This document shows, piece after piece, positions 1 to 6,380 of a stretch of 12,661 nt of DNA (its first letter is position 1; every line of letters begins with the position of its first letter). Source of the stretch: Bordetella parapertussis (GTDB taxonomy: Bacteria > Pseudomonadota > Gammaproteobacteria > Burkholderiales > Burkholderiaceae_C); the NCBI GenBank assembly GCA_945900695.1, contig CAMDJU010000054.1, forward strand, positions 1 to 12,661, written 5' to 3'. The notes under the pieces were generated by a model. The model ran no database searches, had not been told where the DNA came from, and was given only the letters and a program-made list of their open reading frames with translations. A program made the translations under genes and the position numbers.

Positions 1-1539
1 CACCTGATTCCCTACATCGAAGAAGAAAAACGCCTGCAAGAAGCGGCCGGCGAGGACGTGAAAACCAAGGGCAAGATCGTGATTGCCACGGTCAAAGGCG
101 ATGTGCACGACATTGGCAAAAACATCGTCACCGTGGTTTTGCAATGCAACAACTTTGACGTCGTGAACATGGGCGTGATGGTGCCCTGCCATGAAATCTT
201 GGCCCGCGCCAAGGTGGAGGGCGCGGACATCATCGGCTTGTCGGGCCTGATCACACCGTCCTTGGAAGAAATGCAGTACGTGGCGGGCGAAATGCAAAAG
301 GACGATTACTTTCGCATGCGCAAAATTCCGCTGCTCATTGGTGGCGCCACCTGCAGCCGGGTGCATACAGCCGTGAAAATCGCGCCGCATTACGAAGGCC
401 CTGTCGTCTACGTGCCCGACGCCTCACGCAGCGTGGGCGTGGCGCAAGGCTTGCTCAGCGACCAAGCTGCGCATTACATCGATGAGCTCAACGCCGACTA
501 CGCCAAAGTGCGCGAACAACACGCCAACAAAAAACAAACGCCCTTGTTGCCGCTGGCCAAAGCACGGGCCAATGCCGCCCACACCGACTGGTCGGCGTTT
601 CAGCCCACCGCACCCAAATTCATTGGCAAGCGGGTGTTTAAAAACTTCGACCTCGCCGAGCTAGAGCCCTTCATCGACTGGGGCCCGTTCTTCCAAACCT
701 GGGACTTGGCCGGCCCCTTTCCCGCCATCTTGAAAGACGAGGTGGTGGGCACGGAAGCGCAGCGTGTCTTCAGCGACGGCAAGCGCATGTTGAAGCGCTT
801 GATCGAAGGCCGCTGGTTACAAGCCCATGCGGTGGTCGGTTTGTACCCCGCCAACAGCGTGGGTGACGACATCGTGTTGTGGACCGATGCAACCCGCAGC
901 CAACGGGCACTGACCTGGTATGGCTTGCGCCAGCAAACCGAAAAGCCGCTGCGCGAAGACGCACACAACCCCAACCGCTGTTTGTCGGACTTTGTGGCGC
1001 CGTTACAAGACGCCACAGGCCAAACCACAGGCTTGCAAGACCATGTGGGCTTGTTCGCGGTCACTGCGGGCGTGGGCGTGGATGCCAAAGAAAAATACTT
1101 CATGGACGACCACGACGACTACAGCGCCATCATGCTCAAAGCCTTGGCCGACCGCTTGGCCGAGGCCTTTGCCGAATGCATGCATGCGCGGGTGCGCCGC
1201 GACCTGTGGGGCTATGCCGCCGCAGAACAGTTAAGCAACGAAGAGCTGATCAAAGAAAAATACCAAGGCATTCGCCCCGCCCCTGGCTACCCCGCCTGCC
1301 CCGACCACAGCGTGAAAAAACAAATGTTTGACTTGCTGCAATGCCAAGACATCGGCATGACCCTCACCGAAAGCCTGGCCATGACGCCTGCGGCGAGTGT
1401 CAGCGGTTTTTATCTGAGCCACGCCGATGCGCAGTATTTCAACGTGGGCCGCATTGGCGACGACCAAGTGCAAGATTTGGCCAAGCGTCAAGGGGTGGCA
1501 GAGAAAGATTTGCAGCGGTTGTTGGCGCCGAATTTGTAA
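1..1539 (+). CDS. metH: Methionine synthase, cobalamin-dependent (C-terminal part; 5' end outside window)
   Basis: MetH transfers a methyl group from methyltetrahydrofolate through cobalamin to homocysteine, giving methionine in the cytoplasm. The reading frame is open from base 1 and only the last 512 residues are present, against about 1,200 in full-length MetH. What remains starts in the linker before the B12-binding domain. The DxHxxG motif (DVHDIG) gives the cobalamin lower-ligand His at 106-108, followed by GLSGLITPSL and IGGATCS. The C-terminal activation domain binds SAM for reductive reactivation: IDWGPFF with its Asp, RQQTEK, DFVAP, then RPAPGYPACPDH with the Arg at 1273-1275. The C terminus, ending in LAPNL, matches the E. 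coli protein closely as I remember it. The homocysteine- and folate-binding modules cannot be judged. In many betaproteobacteria the homocysteine module is a separate gene, and this window cannot tell. No frameshift is seen. Confidence 0.97.
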   Translation, partial: HLIPYIEEEKRLQEAAGEDVKTKGKIVIATVKGDVHDIGKNIVTVVLQCNNFDVVNMGVMVPCHEILARAKVEGADIIGLSGLITPSLEEMQYVAGEMQKDDYFRMRKIPLLIGGATCSRVHTAVKIAPHYEGPVVYVPDASRSVGVAQGLLSDQAAHYIDELNADYAKVREQHANKKQTPLLPLAKARANAAHTDWSAFQPTAPKFIGKRVFKNFDLAELEPFIDWGPFFQTWDLAGPFPAILKDEVVGTEAQRVFSDGKRMLKRLIEGRWLQAHAVVGLYPANSVGDDIVLWTDATRSQRALTWYGLRQQTEKPLREDAHNPNRCLSDFVAPLQDATGQTTGLQDHVGLFAVTAGVGVDAKEKYFMDDHDDYSAIMLKALADRLAEAFAECMHARVRRDLWGYAAAEQLSNEELIKEKYQGIRPAPGYPACPDHSVKKQMFDLLQCQDIGMTLTESLAMTPAASVSGFYLSHADAQYFNVGRIGDDQVQDLAKRQGVAEKDLQRLLAPNL

Positions 1540-1552
1540 ATTCAGCCCCAGA

Positions 1553-1568
1553 CGGCCTGTGCAGGCCG
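1553..1568. terminator. GC-rich hairpin between convergent metH and the 103-aa gene
   Basis: CGGCCT and AGGCCG form a perfect 6-bp stem around GTGC, 14 nt after the metH stop and 16 nt before the stop of the convergent gene. The position suits a shared transcription end. No T-run follows on either strand, so a classical intrinsic terminator is not shown. Confidence 0.35.
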
Positions 1569-1584
1569 CCCATGTATTCAAGGC

Positions 1585-1896
1585 TCAGGTCAGCTCCGGT
1601 ATGGGCCAGTTGAGCAACTCGGCCAATCGGCACACCACCCAACGCGCCTCGGCAGCATCCACCCCGCTGTCAGCGGACAACAGACCCGCCATGCATTGGG
1701 ATAACACCTCGTCGGTGTGGCCGCCTTGCTTGAACTGTTGCGACTGGGCGTGGTCGGTCAGCAAGTTGGCCAGGTCTTCGCACGTGTCATAGCGCTGGGC
1801 CACATGGGCAAAACTGGCGCTGGGTTTGGTTTGCCCGGGCTTGACAAACAAGGCGATGAATGAAGGCGGGATTTCCAGTTGGGGATCGTCAGACAT
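1585..1896 (-). CDS. Conserved-looking hypothetical protein, 103 aa
   Basis: This is a small cytoplasmic-type protein with no signal peptide, membrane segment or recognisable catalytic motif. It opens with MSDDPQLEIPPSFIALFV, then PGQTKPSAS, a central ARYxTCEDLANLLTDHA-like helix (seen here as AQRYDTCEDLANLLTDHA) and a C-terminal helix ARWVVCRLAELLNWP. I recall similar 100-120-residue proteins near housekeeping genes in Comamonadaceae, some carrying the uninformative name 'ATPase with chaperone activity'. No Walker motif is visible here, so I do not transfer that function. The ATG at 1894-1896 is the first in frame; the ribosome-binding site is weak. The gene converges on metH with 45 nt between the stops, and codon use looks like that of its neighbours. 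It is probably a real gene; its function is unknown. Confidence 0.75.
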   Translation of the reverse strand: MSDDPQLEIPPSFIALFVKPGQTKPSASFAHVAQRYDTCEDLANLLTDHAQSQQFKQGGHTDEVLSQCMAGLLSADSGVDAAEARWVVCRLAELLNWPIPELT

Positions 1897-1971
1897 GGGC
1901 CATCTTAGCCATGCGCCCTGAAGCAGGGGTGCCCGTGAGCCCCAGGCGCACCCACAAGAAGCCCCCCAAAG

Positions 1972-1999
1972 CCAAAAGCCCGCTTGCGCGGGCGTTTGG
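1972..1999 (-). terminator. Intrinsic terminator of the small secreted-protein gene
   Basis: On the minus strand the RNA forms GCCCGC-GCAA-GCGGGC, a perfect 6-bp stem at 1978-1993. It is followed by TTTT and flanked by CCAAA/TTTGG pairing that lengthens the helix after one mismatch. It begins 15 nt past the stop codon of the gene at 2014-2208. Confidence 0.85.
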
Positions 2000-2013
2000 T
2001 GTTGGGGAGAAGA

Positions 2014-2208
2014 TTACTTCTTGGCTTCTTCTTTTTTCACGGCGGCTTTTTCTTTCACCGGTGCCTTTTTGGCTTCTGCCTTGACCTCGGCTTTGGCTTC
2101 TGCCTTGGGGGTGATTTTTTCGCCAGCCGCTGGGGCCAGGTTGGGGGTGCTGGCAAAAGATGCGCTGGCAAATGCAGACAACAGGATGGTGGTGAAGAGT
2201 TTGTTCAT
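2014..2208 (-). CDS. Small secreted Ala/Lys/Glu-rich protein, 64 aa
   Basis: I do not recognise a named family. The protein has a clean Sec signal peptide (MNKLFTTILLSAFASASFAS) with likely cleavage after SFA. A short spacer (TPNLAPAAGEKITPK) follows, then about 30 residues made almost only of Ala, Lys, Glu and Val with AEAK/AEVK/EEAK repeats. The mature product should be a highly charged, probably helical or disordered periplasmic or secreted peptide of about 45 residues. The start at 2206-2208 is chosen because AAGGAG lies 6 nt upstream. An in-frame ATG at 2257-2259 would add 17 residues in front of the signal peptide and lies inside a hairpin. The gene has its own terminator. Possible roles are binding of polyanions, cell-wall or metal interaction, but none is shown. 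It is 149 nt downstream of the MFS gene on the same strand. Confidence 0.75.
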   Translation of the reverse strand: MNKLFTTILLSAFASASFASTPNLAPAAGEKITPKAEAKAEVKAEAKKAPVKEKAAVKKEEAKK

Positions 2209-2233
2209 GGAGAGCTCCTTGGTTGAGGTTTGA

Positions 2234-2256
2234 ATCACTCCGAAGACTGGAGTGAT
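2234..2256 (-). promoter_or_regulatory. Hairpin in the leader of the small secreted-protein gene
   Basis: ATCACTCC and GGAGTGAT form a perfect 8-bp inverted repeat around a 7-nt loop, ending 26 nt before the chosen ATG. In the RNA the GGAG of one arm pairs with the CUCC of the other. The true Shine-Dalgarno lies outside the stem. It could be an RNA leader structure or a protein operator. Confidence 0.5.
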
Positions 2257-2283
2257 CATTCAACGACCCCTGATGACGCCCTG

Positions 2284-2313
2284 TTGACCCAAATAAAAAA
2301 TTATTTATGTCAA
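2284..2313. promoter_or_regulatory. AT-rich 30-nt dyad between the MFS gene and the small secreted-protein gene
   Basis: TTGAC/GTCAA outer arms and AAATAA/TTATTT inner arms are symmetric about one centre, with 11 of 13 positions pairing and one more able to form G-U. It lies 44 nt past the MFS stop and about 76 nt before the small gene's ATG. Read leftward it contains a perfect TTGACA -35-like hexamer, but no good -10 stands at 16-18 nt. It may be an operator/promoter or a weak transcription end for the MFS gene. Confidence 0.4.
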
Positions 2314-2342
2314 CCAAACCACCAAAAAAGCATTGATGCCTC

Positions 2343-2373
2343 GCTTTCAATGCGCTTTCAATGCGCTTTCAAT
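2343..2373. repeat. Short tandem repeat, 11-bp unit, at the 3' end of the MFS gene
   Basis: GCTTTCAATGC occurs twice, followed by a third partial copy (GCTTTCAAT) without interruption. The MFS stop codon (2358-2360) lies in the middle copy. As the unit is not a multiple of three, changes in copy number would alter the last residues of the transporter. Confidence 0.8.
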
Positions 2374-3671
2374 ACCGTGGATTTTTGCGCCATCCACATG
2401 CAAGCGACCGCCACCAGCCCCAACGCGCACATGCACACCAAGCCCCATGTGTAGCCCCATTGGCTGGACCACAACAAACCCATCAACCAGGGCGCAAAGG
2501 CACGCGCCAAGGCGGTGGGAAAGCCCAGCAAACCGTTCAAGCTGCCGGTGTGCAAGCGGCTGACGTACTCGGTCATGGCGGTGGCACGCACGATGGTGAG
2601 CAAACCGTTGCCGACACCAAACAGCAGCACAAACAGCAAAGACCAGCCCACTTGCCCATAGCCCCAAAGCAACACCGCAAACCCCAAGGGGATGAGGGCG
2701 GGCAGCCACAGGTTGCCTGCGTTGACGGGCAGGTGACGTTCTGCGCTGTACAGCCCTAAGCGCCCCACCACTTGCAACACCCCTATGCTGGCTGGCATGG
2801 CGATGGCCCAGGCCTCGCTCATGCCGGCTTCGCGCAGCAGGCTCACCAAATGCGGCGGCAAAGCGGCTGTGGTGCCCATCATCAGCACCACAAAAACGCT
2901 TAGCCACCAAAACGCCGGTTGCTTCAAATGCGCGGCCCAAGCGCGGTCGTCTTCGAGCGCAGCGCGGCCGGTAGGCGCAGGAACGGGTACGGGTACGGGT
3001 ACGGGTAAAGGTGAAGGTGAAGGTGAGGGTGTGCCTTGAGGATGCGCGGTCACGCCATAGGCCTCGGTGTGGCGGCCATGGGCGGTGCCCTGGCCCGATG
3101 GGCGCAGCCACCAAGCGTGCAAGGGCGCGCACACCAAGGCGTTGAGGGCGGCCAGCACCCACAAAGTGTCGCGCCAGCCCCAGTGCTCGACCAAGGCGGC
3201 GGTTAAGGGGATGAACACCGTGCTGGCCAGCCCGCCCAAAAACGTCATGGTGATGATGGCGCGCCGATACGCGCTGCCGTAGCGTTGGGTGAGCACCGTG
3301 AAGGCTGGTGTGTACAAGGTGGCCGCCCAAGCCAGGCCCATGCATGACCACACGGCATAAAAGCCGCCCACACTGTCCACCCAGCGGTGCGCCACAAAGC
3401 ACAGGGCCACGGCCAAAGAGCCTCCGGTCATGACGCGCCGGGCGTGTCCTTGGTCGACCCATCGGCCCACAGCAAATGCCATCACCCCCTCGCCCAATAA
3501 AGCCAAGCTAAAGGCCAGCGAGGACTGTGCGCGGTCCATGCCCAGCTCGACCTCCATCGGGCCCATGAGCAGCGCAAACCCATAAAAGCCACTGCCCCAG
3601 GTGATCAACTGCGCCAGCGACAACCACCACACCAGGGCATGGGAAGGCGTGGCTGGGGTGTGGTTGGGCAT
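2358..3671 (-). CDS. Major facilitator superfamily transporter, 437 aa
   Basis: This is an inner-membrane secondary transporter of the MFS_1 type; its substrate cannot be read from the sequence. The 437 residues contain about 12 hydrophobic segments in two halves. The loop after TM2 carries motif A in the form G69-RWV-D73-QGHA-R78-R79. The loop between TM6 and TM7 (about 190-250) is long and contains a Pro-alternating tract at 215-233, (SP)3-LP-(VP)4-AP, encoded by a hexanucleotide repeat. The second half starts at QPAFWWLSVFVV. The ATG at 3669-3671 is chosen because it places the first helix (WWLSLAQLITWGSGFY) close to the N terminus. A TTG at 3725 would add 18 unconvincing residues. No strong ribosome-binding site is seen. 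The gene shares its orientation with comM 163 nt upstream, but nothing ties their functions together. Confidence 0.88.
   Translation of the reverse strand: MPNHTPATPSHALVWWLSLAQLITWGSGFYGFALLMGPMEVELGMDRAQSSLAFSLALLGEGVMAFAVGRWVDQGHARRVMTGGSLAVALCFVAHRWVDSVGGFYAVWSCMGLAWAATLYTPAFTVLTQRYGSAYRRAIITMTFLGGLASTVFIPLTAALVEHWGWRDTLWVLAALNALVCAPLHAWWLRPSGQGTAHGRHTEAYGVTAHPQGTPSPSPSPLPVPVPVPVPAPTGRAALEDDRAWAAHLKQPAFWWLSVFVVLMMGTTAALPPHLVSLLREAGMSEAWAIAMPASIGVLQVVGRLGLYSAERHLPVNAGNLWLPALIPLGFAVLLWGYGQVGWSLLFVLLFGVGNGLLTIVRATAMTEYVSRLHTGSLNGLLGFPTALARAFAPWLMGLLWSSQWGYTWGLVCMCALGLVAVACMWMAQKSTVLKAH
2983..3030. repeat. Hexanucleotide microsatellite inside the MFS gene
   Basis: There are eight consecutive 6-bp units on the plus strand: four ACGGGT, then AAAGGT, two GAAGGT and GAGGGT. 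On the coding strand each unit gives one X-Pro dipeptide, so gain or loss of units keeps the reading frame and changes only the length of the central cytoplasmic loop. Confidence 0.92.
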
Positions 3672-3780
3672 GGGGCGATTATGCGAAACCTGCAGACTCA
3701 AACGGCATGATGTGGCAAGCCCCAACCCGCCGCGCCCAAGCTGCGCATCGCCCCACCCGTCAGGTGTCGCAGGTGTGCGC

Positions 3781-3790
3781 TAGCCGGCTA
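3781..3790. other. Perfect 10-bp palindrome downstream of comM
   Basis: TAGCCGGCTA is its own reverse complement and sits 44 nt past the comM stop. It lies in the 163-nt spacer before the MFS gene, where no convincing promoter or terminator is visible. It may be chance. Confidence 0.3.
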
Positions 3791-3834
3791 CCCAGGCCAG
3801 TGCGGCGGCGACATCTGTACAGCTGCAACAGGCC

Positions 3835-5346
3835 TCACCAGGTGGGCCGGTATTGCATCGCCTCGGCCATGTCTTCGACTTCGATTTGCAGGTGGCCCCG
3901 CAAATCGGCCACGGTGCGTGCCACCCGCAGGCAGCGGTGGGTGGCCCGGCCCGACCAGCCCAGGCGTTGGGCCGCGCGTTCGAGCAATTGCTGTGCTTGG
4001 GGCTGGCGTGCGAGGCTGTCCAAGGCTTGGCCTTGCAACAAGTGGTTGGTGTGGCCCTGTCGCGCCATCGCCCGCTCGCCGGCGGCTTGGCAATCGTGGC
4101 GCAAGACTTCGCTGCTAGCGGCCGCAGGCGTGTTGAGCAAGGCCTGCGGACTCAGGCTGGGCACCTCGACATGCAGGTCAATGCGGTCCATCAACGGCCC
4201 GGACAGCCGGCCTTGGTAGCGCGCCACTTGGTCGGGTGTGCAGCGGCAGGCTTTCAGGGTAGAGCCGTGGTGCCCGCAGGGGCAGGGGTTCATGGCCGCG
4301 ATGAGCTGAAAGCGCGCCGGAAACTCGGCTTGCTGCGCCGCCCGCGAGATGGTGATGCGCCCGCTCTCCAGCGGTTCGCGCAAAGCCTCCAAAGCGCTGC
4401 GGGCAAATTCGGGCAATTCGTCCAGGAACAACACGCCGTGGTGGGCCAGCGATATTTCGCCCGGGCGTGGTGGCGAGCCGCCGCCGACCAAGGCCACCGA
4501 GGTGGCTGTGTGGTGCGGGCTGCGCACCGGCCTGCGCCCCCAGTCTTGGGGCGCAAAGCGCCCCACCAGGCTGGCCACGGCGGCGCTTTCCAGGCATTGG
4601 GTCAAGTCCATAGCAGGCAACAAACTGACAAAGCGTTGCGCCAGCATCGATTTGCCACTGCCCGGCGGGCCCACCATCAACACGCTGTGCCCGCCTGCGG
4701 CGGCGATTTGCAAAGCCCGTTTGGCGACAGCTTGGCCTTTGACCTCGGCCATGTCCAGGCCCGACACCGGCGGGCTGGGCAGACAGGCGCGCAGCAAAGG
4801 CCAATCGGGCTTGTCCGCTGCGTCTGCTTGTGGGGCAAAGGCCTGAACCACCTCGCGCAGGTGGTGCGCCCCGTGCACTTTGATGTGTGGCACCCAAGCG
4901 GCCTCCAGGGCGCTGTCCATGGGCAAGACCAAGCGCAAAGGCTTGTCTTGGGTGGCCAAGGCCATGCCCATGGCCAAAGCGCCACGCACGGGGCGCAACT
5001 CGCCTGACAAAGACAGCTCGCCGGCAAACTCGTGACCCGCCATGGCGGCAGCGTCCACCACCCCGCTGGCGGCCAAGATGCCCATGGCAATGGGCAGGTC
5101 AAAACGCCCCGAATCCTTGGGCAAATCGGCGGGCGCCAGGTTGACGGTGATGCGTTTGTTGCTCGGAAACGACAGCCCGGCATTTTGTATGGCGCAGCGC
5201 ACCCGCTCGCGCGCCTCCTTCACCTCGGTGTCGGCCAGGCCCACCAAGGTGAAGCTGGGCAGCCCATTGGCCAAGTGAACTTCCACCGTGACGGCGGGGG
5301 CTTGCAAGCCCACCAAACAGCGGCTGTTGACCATGGCCAAGCCCAT
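3835..5346 (-). CDS. comM: ComM/YifB family Mg-chelatase-like AAA+ ATPase
   Basis: ComM is a hexameric helicase that drives branch migration of incoming DNA during natural transformation; YifB is the E. coli name. Three parts are visible in 503 residues. The first is an N-terminal Lon/S5-like fold (1-170, with VEVHLANGLPSFTLVGLAD and NKRITVNLAPADLPK). The second is the Mg-chelatase AAA+ core with Walker A GPPGSGKS at 226-233, Walker B GVLFLDE at 304-310 and PHHTATSVALVGGG. The third is a C-terminal Mg_chelatase_C domain with RCLRVARTVADL at 471-482. A Cys pair-of-pairs, NPCPCGHH and CRC (C355, C357, C368, C370), is the putative zinc site typical of the family. The start at 5344-5346 has AAGGGG 6 nt upstream and matches the usual MxLA N terminus; longer in-frame starts lack family support. 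Length is normal. It diverges from the first porin gene. The family is also present in many bacteria not known to be competent. Confidence 0.95.
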   Translation of the reverse strand: MGLAMVNSRCLVGLQAPAVTVEVHLANGLPSFTLVGLADTEVKEARERVRCAIQNAGLSFPSNKRITVNLAPADLPKDSGRFDLPIAMGILAASGVVDAAAMAGHEFAGELSLSGELRPVRGALAMGMALATQDKPLRLVLPMDSALEAAWVPHIKVHGAHHLREVVQAFAPQADAADKPDWPLLRACLPSPPVSGLDMAEVKGQAVAKRALQIAAAGGHSVLMVGPPGSGKSMLAQRFVSLLPAMDLTQCLESAAVASLVGRFAPQDWGRRPVRSPHHTATSVALVGGGSPPRPGEISLAHHGVLFLDELPEFARSALEALREPLESGRITISRAAQQAEFPARFQLIAAMNPCPCGHHGSTLKACRCTPDQVARYQGRLSGPLMDRIDLHVEVPSLSPQALLNTPAAASSEVLRHDCQAAGERAMARQGHTNHLLQGQALDSLARQPQAQQLLERAAQRLGWSGRATHRCLRVARTVADLRGHLQIEVEDMAEAMQYRPTW

Positions 5347-5360
5347 TGAGCACCCCTTTT

Positions 5361-5380
5361 TCAAAAAATCAATTTTTTGA
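5361..5380. promoter_or_regulatory. A/T-tract inverted repeat between comM and torF-1
   Basis: TCAAAAAA and TTTTTTGA are perfect 8-bp arms around TCAA. The dyad begins 15 nt before the comM start codon, just outside its Shine-Dalgarno, and its right arm contains the first bases of the torF-1 -35 hexamer. It may form a leader hairpin in comM mRNA or a shared operator. Confidence 0.5.
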
Positions 5381-5405
5381 CAATAACGTGAAAAGCGTGA
5401 AAAAT
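5377..5405 (+). promoter_or_regulatory. Sigma70-type promoter for torF-1
   Basis: A perfect TTGACA (-35) at 5377-5382 is followed, after exactly 17 bp, by AAAAAT at 5400-5405 (4 of 6 to TATAAT). The spacer and -10 hold a direct repeat of CGTGAAAA (5387-5394, 5396-5403). The inferred start is near 5412, leaving a leader of about 107 nt with a small CGAGT/ACTCG hairpin at 5439-5453. Confidence 0.6.
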
Positions 5406-5518
5406 AATGGTTTTCCCTGCCTGCGCTGGTTTGTGCGTCGAGTCCAAAACTCGGCACCCCGATCGTGGCGCAGGAAAGCCATTCTTTCATCCTCAAAAAC
5501 CCTGCATTGGAGCACCAA

Positions 5519-6310
5519 ATGATTAAAAAAACACTGGCCATGGCCACTCTGACCTTGGTTTCAAGCGCTGTGTTCGCACAAGCCGCCCCTGCCACCACCC
5601 TGACCTACCACGCTGGTGTGGTCACCGACTACCGCTACCGCGGCATCACCCAAAGCCGCAATGAGGCCGCTGTGCAAGGTGGCGTGGACTACGCCCACAA
5701 AAGCGGCTTTTATGTTGGCGCTTGGGCTTCCACCATCAAGTGGATTGCCGATTACTCATACAGCGGCGGAACCAAAACGGGCACCGACATTTCCGGCAAT
5801 ATGGAACTGGATGTATACGGAGGCTACAAATTTGATTTGTCCAAAGACCTGACCTTGGACGTGGGCGTCTTGCGCTATCAATATGTAGGCAACACACTGG
5901 AAATGACAGGTGGGCGCTCGCGTTTGAATTATGGTGATGCCAACACCAACGAGGTCTACACCGCCATCACCATGGGCCCCATCACCGCCAAATACTCTTA
6001 CAGCGTGAGCGACTTGTTTGGCTATATTGACTCCAAAGGCAGCGGCTACTTTGATTTGTCGGCCAACTTTGAAGTCATCCCCACTTGGACGGTTACCCCA
6101 CACGTTGGTCGCCAAACAGTCACTGCCGCCCGATACAACGCCTCTTACAACGACATGTCTTTGACCGTGACCAAAGACCTGGGCAAAGGTTTGAGCGCAT
6201 CTCTGGGCTACTACGGTACCAACGCGGATACCAGCAACTACAGCAGCGCCTTTGACGGCAAGTACTTGGGCGAACGCGGTGCCGTGTTGGGTGTGAAGTA
6301 CAACTTCTGA
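5519..6310 (+). CDS. TorF family putative outer-membrane porin, copy 1 (263 aa)
   Basis: This looks like an outer-membrane beta-barrel of the TorF/Gcw_chp family (TIGR02001, PF09694, from memory). Its transported substrate is unknown. A Sec signal peptide (MIKKTLAMATLTLVSSAVFA) is followed by mature QAAPATT. The family signature near the N terminus is GVVTDYRYRGITQS with DYAHKSGFYVGAWAST. Alternating aromatic/polar strands continue to a C-terminal Phe (GVKYNF), the usual barrel-assembly signal. The ATG at 5519 has GGAG 6 nt upstream and begins the signal peptide, so the longer in-frame start at 5465 is rejected. The gene has its own promoter and is closed by a strong terminator. It is therefore probably monocistronic, separate from the nitrogen operon that starts with its paralogue 385 nt downstream. 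It diverges from comM. Confidence 0.9.
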   Translation: MIKKTLAMATLTLVSSAVFAQAAPATTLTYHAGVVTDYRYRGITQSRNEAAVQGGVDYAHKSGFYVGAWASTIKWIADYSYSGGTKTGTDISGNMELDVYGGYKFDLSKDLTLDVGVLRYQYVGNTLEMTGGRSRLNYGDANTNEVYTAITMGPITAKYSYSVSDLFGYIDSKGSGYFDLSANFEVIPTWTVTPHVGRQTVTAARYNASYNDMSLTVTKDLGKGLSASLGYYGTNADTSNYSSAFDGKYLGERGAVLGVKYNF

Positions 6311-6343
6311 TCCCCGCACAGGCTTTGACGGCCTGACAAAACC

Positions 6344-6380
6344 AACCCCGCCGGCGCACATGCCCTGCGGGGTTTTTTTT
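6344..6380 (+). terminator. Intrinsic terminator of torF-1
   Basis: AACCCCGC and GCGGGGTT form a perfect 8-bp stem around a 15-nt loop, followed by eight T (6373-6380, including the last stem bases). It begins 33 nt after the stop codon and separates torF-1 from the downstream operon. Confidence 0.93.

Noticed and set aside
2347-3462. 371-codon frame overlapping the MFS gene on the same strand
   Set aside because: It is an Arg/His-rich out-of-frame translation of the transporter gene; the hydrophobic frame is the real one.
3672-3725. TTG start giving the MFS protein 18 more residues
   Set aside because: The added residues are not hydrophobic and do not extend a helix. The ATG at 3671 puts TM1 at the usual distance, although neither start has a strong ribosome-binding site.
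3853-5007. 384-codon open frame opposite comM
   Set aside because: It lies fully antisense to a clearly recognised comM with intact motifs; its composition is typical of a codon-bias shadow.
5451-5500. Possible sigma54 promoter before torF-1 (TGGCGC...GC)
   Set aside because: The GG to GC spacing is 9 nt instead of 10 and the flanking bases do not fit; the TTGACA-N17-AAAAAT promoter is better.
5347-5598. 84-residue N-terminal extension of ComM
   Set aside because: The family starts at MxLA, where a good Shine-Dalgarno exists. The extension overlaps the torF-1 coding region and promoter.
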